Positions 22,701 to 31,884 of a DNA stretch of 64,000 nt are shown piece by piece (position 1 is the first letter of the stretch; every line of letters begins with the position of its first letter). The translations under genes were made by a program, and so were the position numbers. The notes under the pieces are model-generated. The model saw only the letters and a list, made by a program, of their open reading frames with translations, was not told where the DNA came from and made no database searches. Origin of the DNA: Tribonema minus (lineage: Eukaryota > Sar > Xanthophyceae > Tribonematales > Tribonemataceae); assembly GCA_017506865.1 (NCBI GenBank), contig JAFCMP010000501.1, positions 1 through 64,000 on the forward strand, in the 5' to 3' direction.

Positions 22701-25700
22701 AGTGCGCGTGAAAACGACGTGAACTCTCAAGCAGCGGGCGAGTGAGGGCCGTTGGCGTCAATGACTGCGTCAATCGACTCGCCATGGCCGCGGTGCAACC
22801 GCGGTGGGCGGCCCACACGAGAAGCGCCACGAATGATGAGTAGTGCTGAGCAGCTGACAGGAGCTTTATGACAAGTGGCTGCCTCCTTACCCCCCCCACC
22901 CCCCTTACCCCCGTCTGGAAACTTGATCTGTGCCAGAGACAAGCGACCGAAGGAGGTAATTCACTCGCAAACCCTCAGCAGCCATGAAACTGGCCGCTCC
23001 TCTGACGTTATCATCACCGTCGCCTTGGCTCCAGAACGTGTAGCGACGGAGCACCTGTATGCCGGCAGTGAGGCTGCTTCAAAGACGCACACGCTAAGGC
23101 CATCGCGAGCGCGCGCTTGATTTCGCGCGCTGTGCATCTCAGTGCTCAGAAGACCAGCGCTGCTCAGTGAACACAGCAGTGCTCAGCCAATGCATCATGT
23201 CCAGTCTACGCAGCACTGGCCGCATGCCACCCAATGCTGTCTTCTTCAGTCCCGCAGCACGCTGCAAGGCAGCGAGAGACCCCACACGCATGCCTAGTTC
23301 AGTGCTTGTGGACTGTAAAACAGGGTAAAACTCAGTCTTCGCTGTGGACGTACCGGAGGTATCTGGTCGTCCAGCCCCATGGGCTGTATGATGGCGCCGA
23401 TGGGCAGCTTGCACTGCGCGTGCGCGCTGGCGGAGCTGGGGATCTGATGGGGGCGGAGAGCAGCAGGGCCGAACGGCAATCGCGAATTATTGACAGTACA
23501 ATTGCTTTCGGTGTGTGGGCAGTCGCAACCCAAATGTGATGCAGTGACATGCCGCGCGCAGCTGCCAGCAGCCCCCTCGCACCGCTCCCCCAGATGGACG
23601 AAAGCGGTGACTTGTTTCTAAAAACCGTGATATCACTGTCCCGAGGCCTCTGCGCCATCAGCAGCAAGGGCACTAGCATAAGACAGGAAGGTGCGCAGTT
23701 CACGTCGCCCTCGCGCCGCCAACATATCACTATGCGTACTACCACGGTGCAGCGAGTGCCCAGCGCAGTGCACACTTCAAGTTGCAGTTCACGCATGGAG
23801 TTCCCGGGGAGGTCGCGCTGGCCATGGCGCCTGCTGCCAACCCTGCATTCACTGTCAGAGCAAGCAGTTGACGATAGTGCGCCGTCGTGCCGCTCCGCTG
23901 CTGTCGTGCAGAGCGCGCTGCTTCAACGGCGCGTCACACTCTTCAACTTCACCTTCATGTACACGCACGCAAGCTATGCCGTACAGAGCCCTACCGCAGC
24001 CGACAACGAGTGCGTGACGAGAGGCGTACTCACGGTAATCATGTCTACATCGCATGCTCTGAGTGGTCGCCATGCACGCATGCAATGAAGACTGCCATGC
24101 AAGCGCGCTGGACGACTGCTGCGTAAGCGTGCGCTGTCTGCTGCGTAAGCGTGCGCTGTCGACCACAAGCACGAGAGCACCGTGCACCCGCGGCCCGAGA
24201 AACAGTCATACCAGGCCCCACATACGCAACACATTGGCGGCCATACAACAGGGTGCAGGTGTCATCGACTGAGCGCTGCCACACAACCCTAAGCCCAAGC
24301 CCTAATTGTGCGTGTGGCGCGTCAGATGGCAACATTCCTCGCTTCACCGCGAGGTACCTGCCCTGTGCGCATGCTCATGAGTCATTCAAGTGTTGGACTG
24401 ACATCTACCTTGTCTGCTTTGCATAGTTTTGCGGCATGAATACTGCACCACCGCTGACATCTCCGGCGTGTATGACCCCTGTTTGATAGAGAGGTGATAC
24501 GTACTTTTTAAACGCCTCTCAGGTGCGCCCCCTGTCACTGGAACGCTGCTACCAATTGTGACCCCATACCGCTTCTGCGCTGCACTGACTGAGAACGTCA
24601 ACTTCAACTTCATGCAAGCGTGTCATGTAGCCATGATTGCACACGAGTGCCCCTCGGCGCACACCTCAACGGTGCACTTCATGACAGTGCTGTCCTCCAG
24701 TTGAAGTTGCACCTCTACCGTAGAAACTGTTACATAACACCTCTCCTGTGGAGCTCTCCGCGGCTACGACAGCACCATCAGCAGTGCTCAGAATCAGTGC
24801 TCAACGACAACGCACAACGCACTGACCTCTGACAGCAACATGCACATTTGATTTACATAGTATGGAGCACCCAAGCACGTGCCGCATCACACGCCATCAA
24901 CCGCGTTCAACGACAGCGCCACCCTCCTGCGCAGGAACAACACAAGTCTGCGTGCACATGCCACGTGGCGGCCGCAACATTCGCCATCACCAGCGCTCCA
25001 ACAGCAGCGCTCGACACGGCTCAGCTGAGCCCGAGCCGCAGGAGGCAAACAGGGTTAGGGTTAGGATTAGGGCTCGCAGTGACACTGTCGTTGCAGAACA
25101 AACTTGCGTGTGCACGCACGCCATAAGAGCGAGTTGGCGCATGGACGTTACATGTACATGCTTCAAAGCGTGTGCTTGAAGTCAGCAGCAGCGCTCAAAA
25201 CTCACCTCGCCCACGGTCATGCGCATCACGCGCGGGTCCGCCTGGATGGTGATGTCTATCTCGTGGATGCCGGGCAGCTGCTCAGCGTGCGACGCCGCGG
25301 CAGGCGCCGCTGGCCCCGCTGGCGCGCCCTGCGGCGCTGCACCGTACGCACCCGCCCCACCCCCAAAGCCCCCCGGCCCCGCTCCGTAACTGCCGCCCGG
25401 CGCACCTCCTCCGTAGCCGGCGCCTGCGCAGAGCGCCGCGACGTTGTGTGATGCTTCAAAGTTGAAGTTGATGTGATATTTCAAAGTTGAAGTGTGGTGT
25501 GATACTTCAAATTTGAAGTATGTGGTGACTTGGAGCACACAACAACGACGTCGTTGCGGCGCTGTTGCGGCGGCGTGCGGCGGCGCTGTGATGGTGACAG
25601 AGCGTCCCAGTGAACTGTGCTGACGACGCGGTGGACCCACGGGTACACGAACTGGGCGCACGTGCAGCTAGCTGCATTGCGCAGCAAGGGAAGGCGCGGT

Positions 25701-28700
25701 AACCCCCAACGTAACCCTAGCCTCTTGAGTCACGAGCCGCATCGGCGCGTGGTCTAGTGGGGCGAGCGCGACGTAGGCGGTAGGCACAGTCATGTGCTGA
25801 TCTGCACAGCGCCGCATGTGTGACAGCGGGTGGAGGTACTGTAGATCACGGAGTATACAACCCCCCCGTTTTAGCACGCCGCGAGGCCCGTGATCGGAAG
25901 ACAGGGGGTCTTTTACGGGGGGGGGGTCTTATACAACGTACCCCCCGTCTTGCTCGCGCGTGAGTGGCTGCGGTAGCATATATCGCATGATATACACTGC
26001 AGCACAGCTACCCAAGCAGCAGCCACAAATGAACGTTCTGCAGCTCACACCCTAGCACGCCTGGTGCAAACACGCCCTTAGCACTGCAAACTCATGGCCG
26101 CAGAGGCATCGCACAGCAACGCAGCTCGCACCACCTGCTTTCACGCTGCACCACAACTAGTCCCTCGCGCTGAATTATGCCGAAACGACTTGAAGTTGGC
26201 GTAACTGCCAGTTCCTTTGTCCACAAGCCCCCGGTCTTATACACCACGAGCTTACCCCGGTCTTGTACAGCATACCCCCGGTCTTGCATACACACCCACA
26301 CCTCCCTTGGGAGACGGGGGTCTTATACTACAGTATACGATGGGGGGGTCTTATACAAGAGGGGGGTTTGATACTCCGTGATCCACGGTAGCTACAGCAG
26401 TGCGTGCTGGCAGTGGCGTCACCGCGACAACTGCGTTGCGCTGCACCGCATGATTCAATCTCTGAACAATGAGAACTACTTTGAAGTACTTTCTTTGATA
26501 GTAGTACTTATTGCGAAGTACATTGTGGGATTAATGACGGCATCTGACCACAGCCACATCAGGTGACAAACCAAGTGCTGAAGCGTCCCCTCACTGACGG
26601 AGCGTACCTCTGAGCACTCACATTGATCACCGCCGCTTGCAAACACCGGCTGCAACACACCCCCTGATGCACTTTAACTTCAACTCACGACTCACCCATT
26701 CCAGGGTACGATGGCTGCGCCTGCACCCCCGGTCCCACCCCCGGGCCCCCCCCCATCGCCCCCCCTCCCCCCATTGACATCCTGTCAAACTGTGCAGTGG
26801 GGGGCTCCAAGCTCCCGGGTCCTGTGATTGGCTGCCCGGGGGGTCCCCCCATTCCTGAAGGGGGGCCTGCAGGGGCTATGGGGGTTGGAGCCCCGCCCGC
26901 TAGCGTGTAGAACTGCACGCTCTTGGGGGCTGGCGGCCTGGTTTCAAAGAGGGGGAAACAAGGGGGGTCAGCAGGGCGGAGCGGTGTCACACATGGACTG
27001 TCTGTGGCAGCTGTGATTGGCACGCACAATGCGCAGCGGGCGCAGTCCACTTCAACCACCTGGGTTCCGCCATGATCGACACAGGTGACGCTTTTCAGTT
27101 ACTGCTGGTTTCTGATGCCACCCTGGCGCAAGTGCAGGCGCGCGCACAGCGCACGCGCTGCATTTATCGAGGTTCCAGAATGCGCTGTCAGGTGGCACCT
27201 CCCGCGAACACTTTCAGGAGCTGTGTACCAGCTACTTTGGGAGTCAGCCGCGACGACCGCGGAAACGGTGGCGACAACAGCGTCGAGGGCAGCGGCGGCG
27301 ATAACGGCAACACCGGCGGCCGGGAGAGCGATGGCGGCGGCAATGGCGGCGAGGAGGGAGGCTCAACACACCCTGATTGCACTTTCAACAGGGATGTAGT
27401 ATTCGCCCTCAACCACGCGCCTGGCGGCACTCCCGTGGGGCAACAACTCCCATCCGCGGAGCAGTTCACCGCTGCCCGCGGTCAGCCGCAACGCAAGCCT
27501 TCCACCAGCTCCTTCTCCAGGGCGTCTCAGTCGTCGCCCAGGCCACGGCCGACGTACAGTACTGTTCTGTACTGTACTGACGTTTCAATTGCGGGATACA
27601 GGACACGTAATTGTGGGATACAGGACACGCTGCTCGGCGACGCTTCGGACGCCCGCGCGCGCATCGGCGAGCTGGACACGCAACTGCCGACGCCAACCAG
27701 CGCCAGGAGCAGCGTGCGCAGGCCCTCAATAGCATAGCAGCGCTAACGAGCAACGTCGCGTCGCTCAGCAGCTGGTTGGCGTCGGTAGTGCCGACGCCAA
27801 CCAGCGCCAGGAGCAGCGTGCGCAGGCCCTCAATAGCATAGCAGCGCTAACGAGCAACGTCGCGTCGCTCAGCAGCTGGTTGGCGTCGGTAGTTGAGGTT
27901 TCCAGCTCGACGATGCGCGCGCGGGCGTCCGAAGCGTCGCCGAGCAGGAAGTATACTGCACTGTCCTGTACTGACTGTACTGCAGTGTGCTGCCTGTGCT
28001 GCACGCTCAATTACTCAGTGCACTAGTCTCGCTCACAGTAACAACGCGATGTATGCAGCAGTCCTTGACACCTCCAGCAATGGTGACACTTGGTGAATGC
28101 TGCAGTCACTGCAGCAAACGTGAAAGTTTACGGTGATTTCCATAATAAGCAAAAGATTGTCGCTCCTGCTTTCAGAGCCCTGCTTGAGCCCCCATTAATA
28201 CCAAAAGGCAGGATCGCCCAGCAGCCGCACTTGTGCGATTGTGACCCTCAACTGCCTGGCAGGCCGCATGTCAGCACTGCCGATAATGTGAACACTACAG
28301 CTTGGCTTGATCACAGCGCGGCATGCTTGCGCCGCGGAGCGCAGTTCAGCATTGTTCAACAATGCGATCACCACAGCTTGGCATGCCTACATCGCTTGGT
28401 ATGCGCGATCCGCAGTGGGCACGGAAACATTGGTCATCGCGTGAGCATTACAACCCGGCATGACCACAGTGCTCAGCAAGATGAGCACCACAGCTCAGCA
28501 TGATCACAGCTCAGCTTGGGCGACCCGCAGTGAGCCTGTCTGCACTGCTCAAGCACTACAGCTGCGCGTCATCACGGCTCAGCATGGGCAACCCGCACCA
28601 AGCATGTCAGCACTGCTCAGCAATGTGAGCACCAAACGGCTCAGCATGACTGCAGTGCTCAACGACGTGAGCACCGCGCACAGCTCGGCGTGCGCGACCC

Positions 28701-30087
28701 GTGGTGAAGCTGTCAGCCCTGCTCATAAACGTGAACACTACCGCTCAGCGTGCGTAATCAGAAGTCAACTTCCGCACGCACCTTGACACCGGCGAATTAG
28801 TCGATGGTGGCGGCGGCATCCCCCCCATGCCCGTTGGCGGCCCCCCCGCTCCAGGGGGAGCGAAGCCCATTGGAGGTCCCCCCATTCCTGATGGCGGTGC
28901 GCCCATCGGCGGCCCCGGTGGACCCCCCATTCTCCCAGCAGCTGCTCCTGGTGGTAGCACGTGTACAGACGGCAGGAGAGGTTATAATTTCAAGCATGGC
29001 CTGTGTGCAAATGCGCGCGATCGGATGCAGCGCAGCTTGCCAGTGACGCCAGCTACGGGAGTTGGCGGCCTCTGATCAAGAGACCGCTGCTACAGCACCA
29101 CAGTATATTGTACGCTCCTCTGTTGGATATGCGTGCTCTGCGGAGCAGCCCGTGCTGTTGCACAAACTCAAACCCCGTATCGCTGCGGCGCGGTGCAGAC
29201 GACACGCCACGCGCGTCAGCTGCAGCACCCTGGCAACAAGCACTGCCGTGCGTGGCTTATCTTGGCCCGCATACGCTACCAACGCCACCGTTCACAGCAC
29301 ACGCATCAGCAGGCGACAGCCAAGAACTCCTCAGCCACGAGCACACACGCCGCTTTCTCTCTCTCTCTCTCTCTCTCACCCATCGGCGCGCCGGGCGGCC
29401 CGTGCATCCCCCCCGGCGGCCCCCCATACCCCCCTCCCCCGCCCGAAGGCCCCCCGCCGCCGCCCCCCGCATACGCATTAACCGGCGCCGGAGCACGCGG
29501 CGCGCCATACCCTCCGGGCGCAGTCATCGGAGGCTGCTGCTGCTGTTGTGGCTGCGGCGCGCCGGGGTAGCCACCGGGCGCGGCGGTGGCCGGTGGCGCT
29601 GCTCCGAAGCCGCGCGGCTGCTGCTGCTGCGGCGCCTGCCCCGGGGGGGGCTGCCGCTGCATGGGGGACTGGCCCGGGGGGGGCTGGGGGTGGATGCGCA
29701 GTGAGAGCGGGAGTGGAGTGCAGAGTGAGCTGCGGCGGTGTTGGGGTTCGCGTGCGTGGGCACGCGCGCTGCGAGCAATGTCACTCGGGAATCTCTGCAG
29801 TTGTATTTAACAAACAGAGGAGCTGATGGGAGCGGATGCGATTGCACGCCGGGACGAATACCGCACAAGAGACGCTGAGAAGGCGCCTCAGCGCGTGCCG
29901 GTGCCTGGTGCGGGGCAGAAGAGCTGACTTCATGAGACACGCTGCAAGTTTTACGCAACCCCTGCTGCACACTCACGTTTCCAGGCGGCGGAGCCATGCC
30001 AGGTGGCGGGGGGGCCCCTGGGCCACCATGCTGTCCAAAACTACCGTAAGAGGCAGGCGGCCCTCGGCCCGGGTAGTTGTAAGACAT
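10742..30087 (-). CDS. SEC24: SEC24, COPII coat cargo-adaptor subunit (complete, 19 exons)
   Basis: Binds cargo signals and, with SEC23, forms the inner COPII coat on the ER. Exons: 29977-30087, 29380-29683, 28782-28947, 26696-26937, 25206-25423, 23354-23443, 22567-22652, 21264-21545, 20379-20472, 19778-19960, 18918-19061, 18261-18390, 15529-15631, 15033-15180, 14489-14572, 13487-13693, 12761-12973, 11583-11659, 10742-11123. Phases agree throughout: 3264 bases, 1087 residues, as usual for the family. Residues 1-345 are the disordered Pro/Gly/Gln tail. The zinc finger is C394-x2-C397 with C416-x2-C419. The trunk domain (about 466-700) includes YFFVIDVSANAV and GSIHFYNLKSTLSQPQ. The beta-sandwich includes FEAVMRVRAT and GERRIRVHNVALP. 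The helical domain (about 805-930) includes IFNSVSIDALCNL. The gelsolin-like domain (960-1060) includes GIFLLENGVGLLMWVG. The intron after exon 9 has a GC donor (CAG then GCAAGT). Introns are large and repeat-rich. Confidence 0.94.
11531..11880. repeat. Degenerate telomere-like CCCTAA arrays in SEC24 introns
   Basis: CCCTAA-type units at 11531-11556 and 11836-11880, the latter mixed with CCCTGA and CCCTAG variants. A further pair lies near 12170. They flank SEC24 exon 18. Confidence 0.75.
12333..12790 (-). repeat. Four-copy tandem array of the SEC24 exon 17 end plus donor
   Basis: Units start at about 12333, 12471, 12607 and 12753 (period 136-146). Each contains a version of the exon 17 terminus (minus strand GCGGCGGCTGAG then GTACGC) followed by about 120 bases of shared intron. 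Only the last unit on the plus strand, 12753 onward, joins a full exon. The one at 12607 keeps GAG/GTACGC intact, so it is a decoy donor. Confidence 0.8.
13698..13721 (-). promoter_or_regulatory. C24 polypyrimidine tract at the SEC24 exon 16 acceptor
   Basis: Pure C on the coding strand, ending two bases before the CAG acceptor at 13694-13696. Confidence 0.7.
13934..13951 (+). mobile_element. 18-bp remnant of a non-LTR retrotransposon 3' end with 8-bp target duplication
   Basis: The insert gaagcgaaattaataaaa closely resembles the terminal bases of the retrotransposon at 42345-47878 (gagcgagaattaataaaaa). It is flanked by gtacatcc at 13926-13933 and again at 13952-13959. This is an extremely 5'-truncated insertion in a SEC24 intron. 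Confidence 0.7.
14870..15080 (-). repeat. Three copies of the SEC24 exon 14 end plus donor
   Basis: The exon 14 terminus (plus-strand acctgtatgctgatgacgct...) is present at 15031-15075 as the real exon, and again at about 14871-14915 and 14945-14990. The copies keep the ATACAG/GTATG donor, which is a better match to consensus than the true one (CAG/GTATTA). Confidence 0.8.
15196..15277 (-). promoter_or_regulatory. C12 and C16 tracts upstream of the SEC24 exon 14 acceptor
   Basis: On the minus strand a C12 run (15196-15207) lies 15 bases before the acceptor of exon 14. A second C16 run (15262-15277) lies further upstream in the same intron. Confidence 0.55.
15611..15873 (-). repeat. Acceptor-side duplication of the SEC24 exon 13 start
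   Basis: The true acceptor and exon start lie at 15611-15715. A copy about 160 bases upstream in transcript terms (15770-15873) keeps CAG followed by GGC-TAC-AAC-GTG-CAG-type codons. Intron sequence with gcaacgcagcagagga-like phrases is repeated with it. A third, more decayed copy lies at 17757-17848. Confidence 0.75.
16683..17160. repeat. Three diverged tandem repeats of about 150-180 bp in a SEC24 intron
   Basis: Each unit carries a version of cagttgacttggcgaccc, then a tacttgc..actgtt..cggcgactggc block, then ggctggctg and gaag. Starts are near 16683, 16850 and 17030. Copies are clearly diverged. No exon sequence is included. Confidence 0.6.
18400..18423 (-). promoter_or_regulatory. C24 polypyrimidine tract at the SEC24 exon 12 acceptor
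   Basis: Pure C run on the coding strand, followed by GCCCCGCAG and then exon 12 (NKAQDFSK). Confidence 0.7.
18690..18985 (-). repeat. Tandem copies (about 112 bp) of the SEC24 exon 11 end plus donor
   Basis: The real exon end is at 18918 onward. A nearly identical copy of about 65 bases, including CAG/GTGAGG, starts at about 18797. A fragment with only the intron part starts near 18730. Three conceptual translations therefore repeat DKEHLMLKPDEPWYQ. Confidence 0.85.
19202..19454. repeat. TTAGGG-type interstitial telomeric arrays
   Basis: Array 19202-19244 has seven TTAGGG or GCTAGGG variants; array 19433-19454 has three perfect units. Both are on the plus strand, in the SEC24 intron between exons 10 and 11. 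A similar short array is at 25051-25073. Confidence 0.85.
19650..19830 (-). repeat. Three copies of the SEC24 exon 10 end plus donor
   Basis: Donor-containing phrases (plus gactcaccatgac or ggctcaccatgac) recur at about 19651, 19723 and 19771, followed by exon-like cttgccggc..cgttgagcgc sequence. Only the copy at 19778 onward continues as the exon. All three keep ATG/GTGAG. Confidence 0.85.
21038..21285 (-). repeat. Duplicated SEC24 exon 8 end plus donor
   Basis: A 26-base perfect match between 21060-21085 and 21256-21281 covers the last codons of exon 8 (ACLDR) and the donor GTGCGCAG. Looser similarity extends through the intervening sequence. Confidence 0.75.
21566..21580 (-). promoter_or_regulatory. 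C15 polypyrimidine tract at the SEC24 exon 8 acceptor
   Basis: C15 on the coding strand about 18 bases before the GCGCAG acceptor, with further C-rich sequence upstream (21582-21590). Confidence 0.6.
21885..22140. repeat. Two-copy tandem repeat of about 125-130 bp in a SEC24 intron
   Basis: Both copies contain gcatctgc(a/g)gtgggggcga-like and gcactggctggcgct sequence, then a phrase ending in cgtgcag.gggatagtgc. Copies start near 21885 and 22010. Non-coding. Confidence 0.65.
25452..25522. repeat. Three near-palindromic cttcaaagttgaag units
   Basis: Three tandem units of about 29 bases, each centred on a palindrome of the form cttcaaagttgaag (the third is cttcaaatttgaag), separated by gtgat-type spacers. 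They lie 30 to 100 bases upstream of SEC24 exon 5 on the coding strand. Confidence 0.7.
25844..26383. mobile_element. Non-autonomous DNA-transposon-like element with 23-bp terminal inverted repeats
   Basis: The left end begins gatcacggagtat and runs into acaacccccc; the right end (26361-26383) is its inverse with a few mismatches, giving about 540 bp in total. Between them the motif ggggtcttatac and its inverse recur at least six times near both ends (25905-25950 and 26220-26360), as subterminal repeats do. No transposase frame is present. A target-site duplication is not obvious. It lies in the SEC24 intron between exons 4 and 5. Confidence 0.65.
27085..27950 (+). pseudogene. Decayed, rearranged coding relic with Ala-rich and coiled-coil segments
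   Basis: Within a SEC24 intron, on the opposite strand, several pieces read like protein but in different frames. They are an Ala-rich helix ending AARREAQHTLIALSTGM (to 27399), VVFALNHAPGGTPVGQQLPS in a second frame (near 27400-27460), FHQLLLQGVSVVAQATADVQ in a third (near 27510), and then LGDASDARARIGELDTQ and RQEQRAQALNSIAALTSNVA. Frames shift between pieces and the last part is duplicated and inverted. I do not recognise the family; a structural or tail-fibre-like coiled-coil protein would fit the composition. Confidence 0.35.
27629..27947. repeat. Inverted repeat enclosing two tandem 102-bp units
   Basis: Outer arms of about 46 bases: ctgctcggcgacgcttcg... at 27629, with its inverse ending ...gcgtcgccgagcag at 27947. 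Inside are two near-identical 102-bp units (27689-27790 and 27791-27892). Each unit itself begins ccgacgccaaccag and ends with the inverse, ctggttggcgtcgg. The whole could fold into nested hairpins. Confidence 0.75.
28260..28760. repeat. Degenerate satellite of gctcagcatgacc / gtgagcacc units
   Basis: About nine diverged units of 45-65 bases built on cagtgctcagca, gtgagcacca and gctcagcatgac fill the SEC24 intron next to exon 3. No splice-site sequence is included in the unit. Confidence 0.6.
29355..29378. repeat. CT/GA microsatellite abutting the SEC24 exon 2 donor
   Basis: On the coding strand the donor ATGG/GTGAGAGAG runs directly into a GA repeat of about ten units. Confidence 0.8.
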
Positions 30088-31884
30088 GTTTCCTGCGTAG
30101 CAGAATCGTCGTTGCAGCAGAAGTCAGGCAAGAGACAGCTGCAGAGGAGCAGGTCTACAACGATCCTGCGCTCTCTGATGCTTGAGAAAAGGAGCAGTGC
30201 AAAGGCTGCACACGCAGGCAAGGTGGCCAGACACTTCGGCTGGCATTGCATTGCTTCACACTTCATTACCATCTCTTCTTGAAAGAGTCCTCACCCGTGT
30301 GCTCTCAGCTTCGTCACCTTCGCAACCGTTTCCCTAGTCCAAGAGTGCTCACCTCCTCAGATGGCTGCTGCGTAGTGTGAGCAGCTCAGCGCTGAAGGAT
30401 GCAGCGAGGCGAGATGCAAAAGATGGCGCCTCTGCTGGCACAGCCTCCGTCTGCTGTGCCCTGCACCCACGACGCTTCAGACACCGAACCTGGGACTGGC
30501 ATTTGACTCGTGCTACGTACTCGCCCAGAGATCAAAGAGTGATGGTGGAGGGAAGTGTGCTAATAGCTGTAAGTAAGCGCATTTGGGTATTTGGTGTATG
30601 GCATGCATATGTGCAACAATTGCTATGCCACCTATGCATCGCGTCTGTGATGGGCGTGTCTCTACACTACTGCTGCAAGAACCCTCAAGTGCCAGCAATG
30701 CCAGAGAAGTTGAGGACTTGTAAAAAGTTCAATAGGCTCACGCGAGGCCGATAATCCTATGCATTCCTAGGGTCAACTCGATTGCAGCAATGTAGTCTGC
30801 ATTGCAACCCGGTTTCTTGAACACTGGCATTCGACACAGTCCAGCATCCGCGCTCCGCGTAGTACGTGTGTACGACTCAACATGATGCGCTCCGCCAGCT
30901 CCCGCGCACACAGTGACAGTCGTTAACAACTTGTATACAGTACAAAAGGCGCGTGTTGTGCTTTGATGGAGTAGGTGCCATCCCAATACTATTGCATGGC
31001 AGCGGTCATGAACCGGCCTGTACTGTGCTGTGCATGCATGCCGTTAGAGAGAGTGTATATTATGTGGCTTGCGCCTGAAGTGAGCCGATGCCGTGTGTGC
31101 TAGAATGTGCAGGTCCCATCCTGCAAGCATACCAGTCTCTTGACGTAACGCATTCTAGCGCCCACATGGCAAAGCTTGCTGTTGTAACTTTGAGACAATT
31201 TTAGCTGGAGCATGCATGCACGAATCTGCGCAACGCATTGCATCCGCGATGTTTCTTGTGCCTCGCAGCTTGCTCGGAGCACGCAAGCACCGTGAATGCT
31301 GTGCAGAATATCAGGCGTGATGCAATGGTCTGCAAAGCAATCACTGTCCATGCAAGCGGACTATGCAGCAGCAGGCCCATCATCAGGCATGTAAACGTAC
31401 CAAGCATGACCATAATCAACCAGGACAACGCCATGTGCGTGCCCTTTAATTGTTTCGCACAACAGGTGAGCACCTTGCCTACATGTGGTATCCATCCATT
31501 ATCCGCGCCTGAAGATGGTGCCTTTGCTGCAGAAACTCTGGAGCAGGATATACGGTGACCATTGGCCTGCTGTGGTGTAGGTATCTTCGGTGACAGCGGG
31601 TGCTGCGCTGGAGACTTGAAAAGGCGCACTGTCAGGGTTGCACCAATCATTTGGGCTTGCAGCTGCTGTCGAGCGGAGAGTGCGTTGTTCTGGCTGCACC
31701 ATTCCGCTCATGCGCGTGGCTGCTTCATTGTGCAAGCCTCACAGCTGTCCCTGTCAGCAAATCTCCTGCCGTCGCCGTTGTCAGCTCTTGCACAGATGTG
31801 GCACCAGCTACCCAGCATGCTGTCCGTCCATGCTGTGTAGGTCTATTGAAATTGTCCTTGCGACAGCACGCATCGAAGTACGCG
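30088..31884. other. Intergenic region, SEC24 5' flank and ankyrin gene 3' flank
   Basis: No supported gene. The longest frame (31201-31650, minus, 149 codons) has a hydrophobic stretch, MALSWLIMVMLGTFTCLMMG, but no family signature, and its reverse strand is equally open. SEC24 starts just left of this region and would take its promoter from it. Confidence 0.45.

Noticed and set aside
22925-22945. Possible 18-base microexon IKFPDG in SEC24
   Set aside because: Splice-like borders exist, but exon 6 and exon 7 join in phase without it, and including it would break the frame.
31201-31650. 149-codon minus frame with a hydrophobic segment
   Set aside because: No family signature, no splice context, and the reverse strand is open too; not enough to call a membrane protein.
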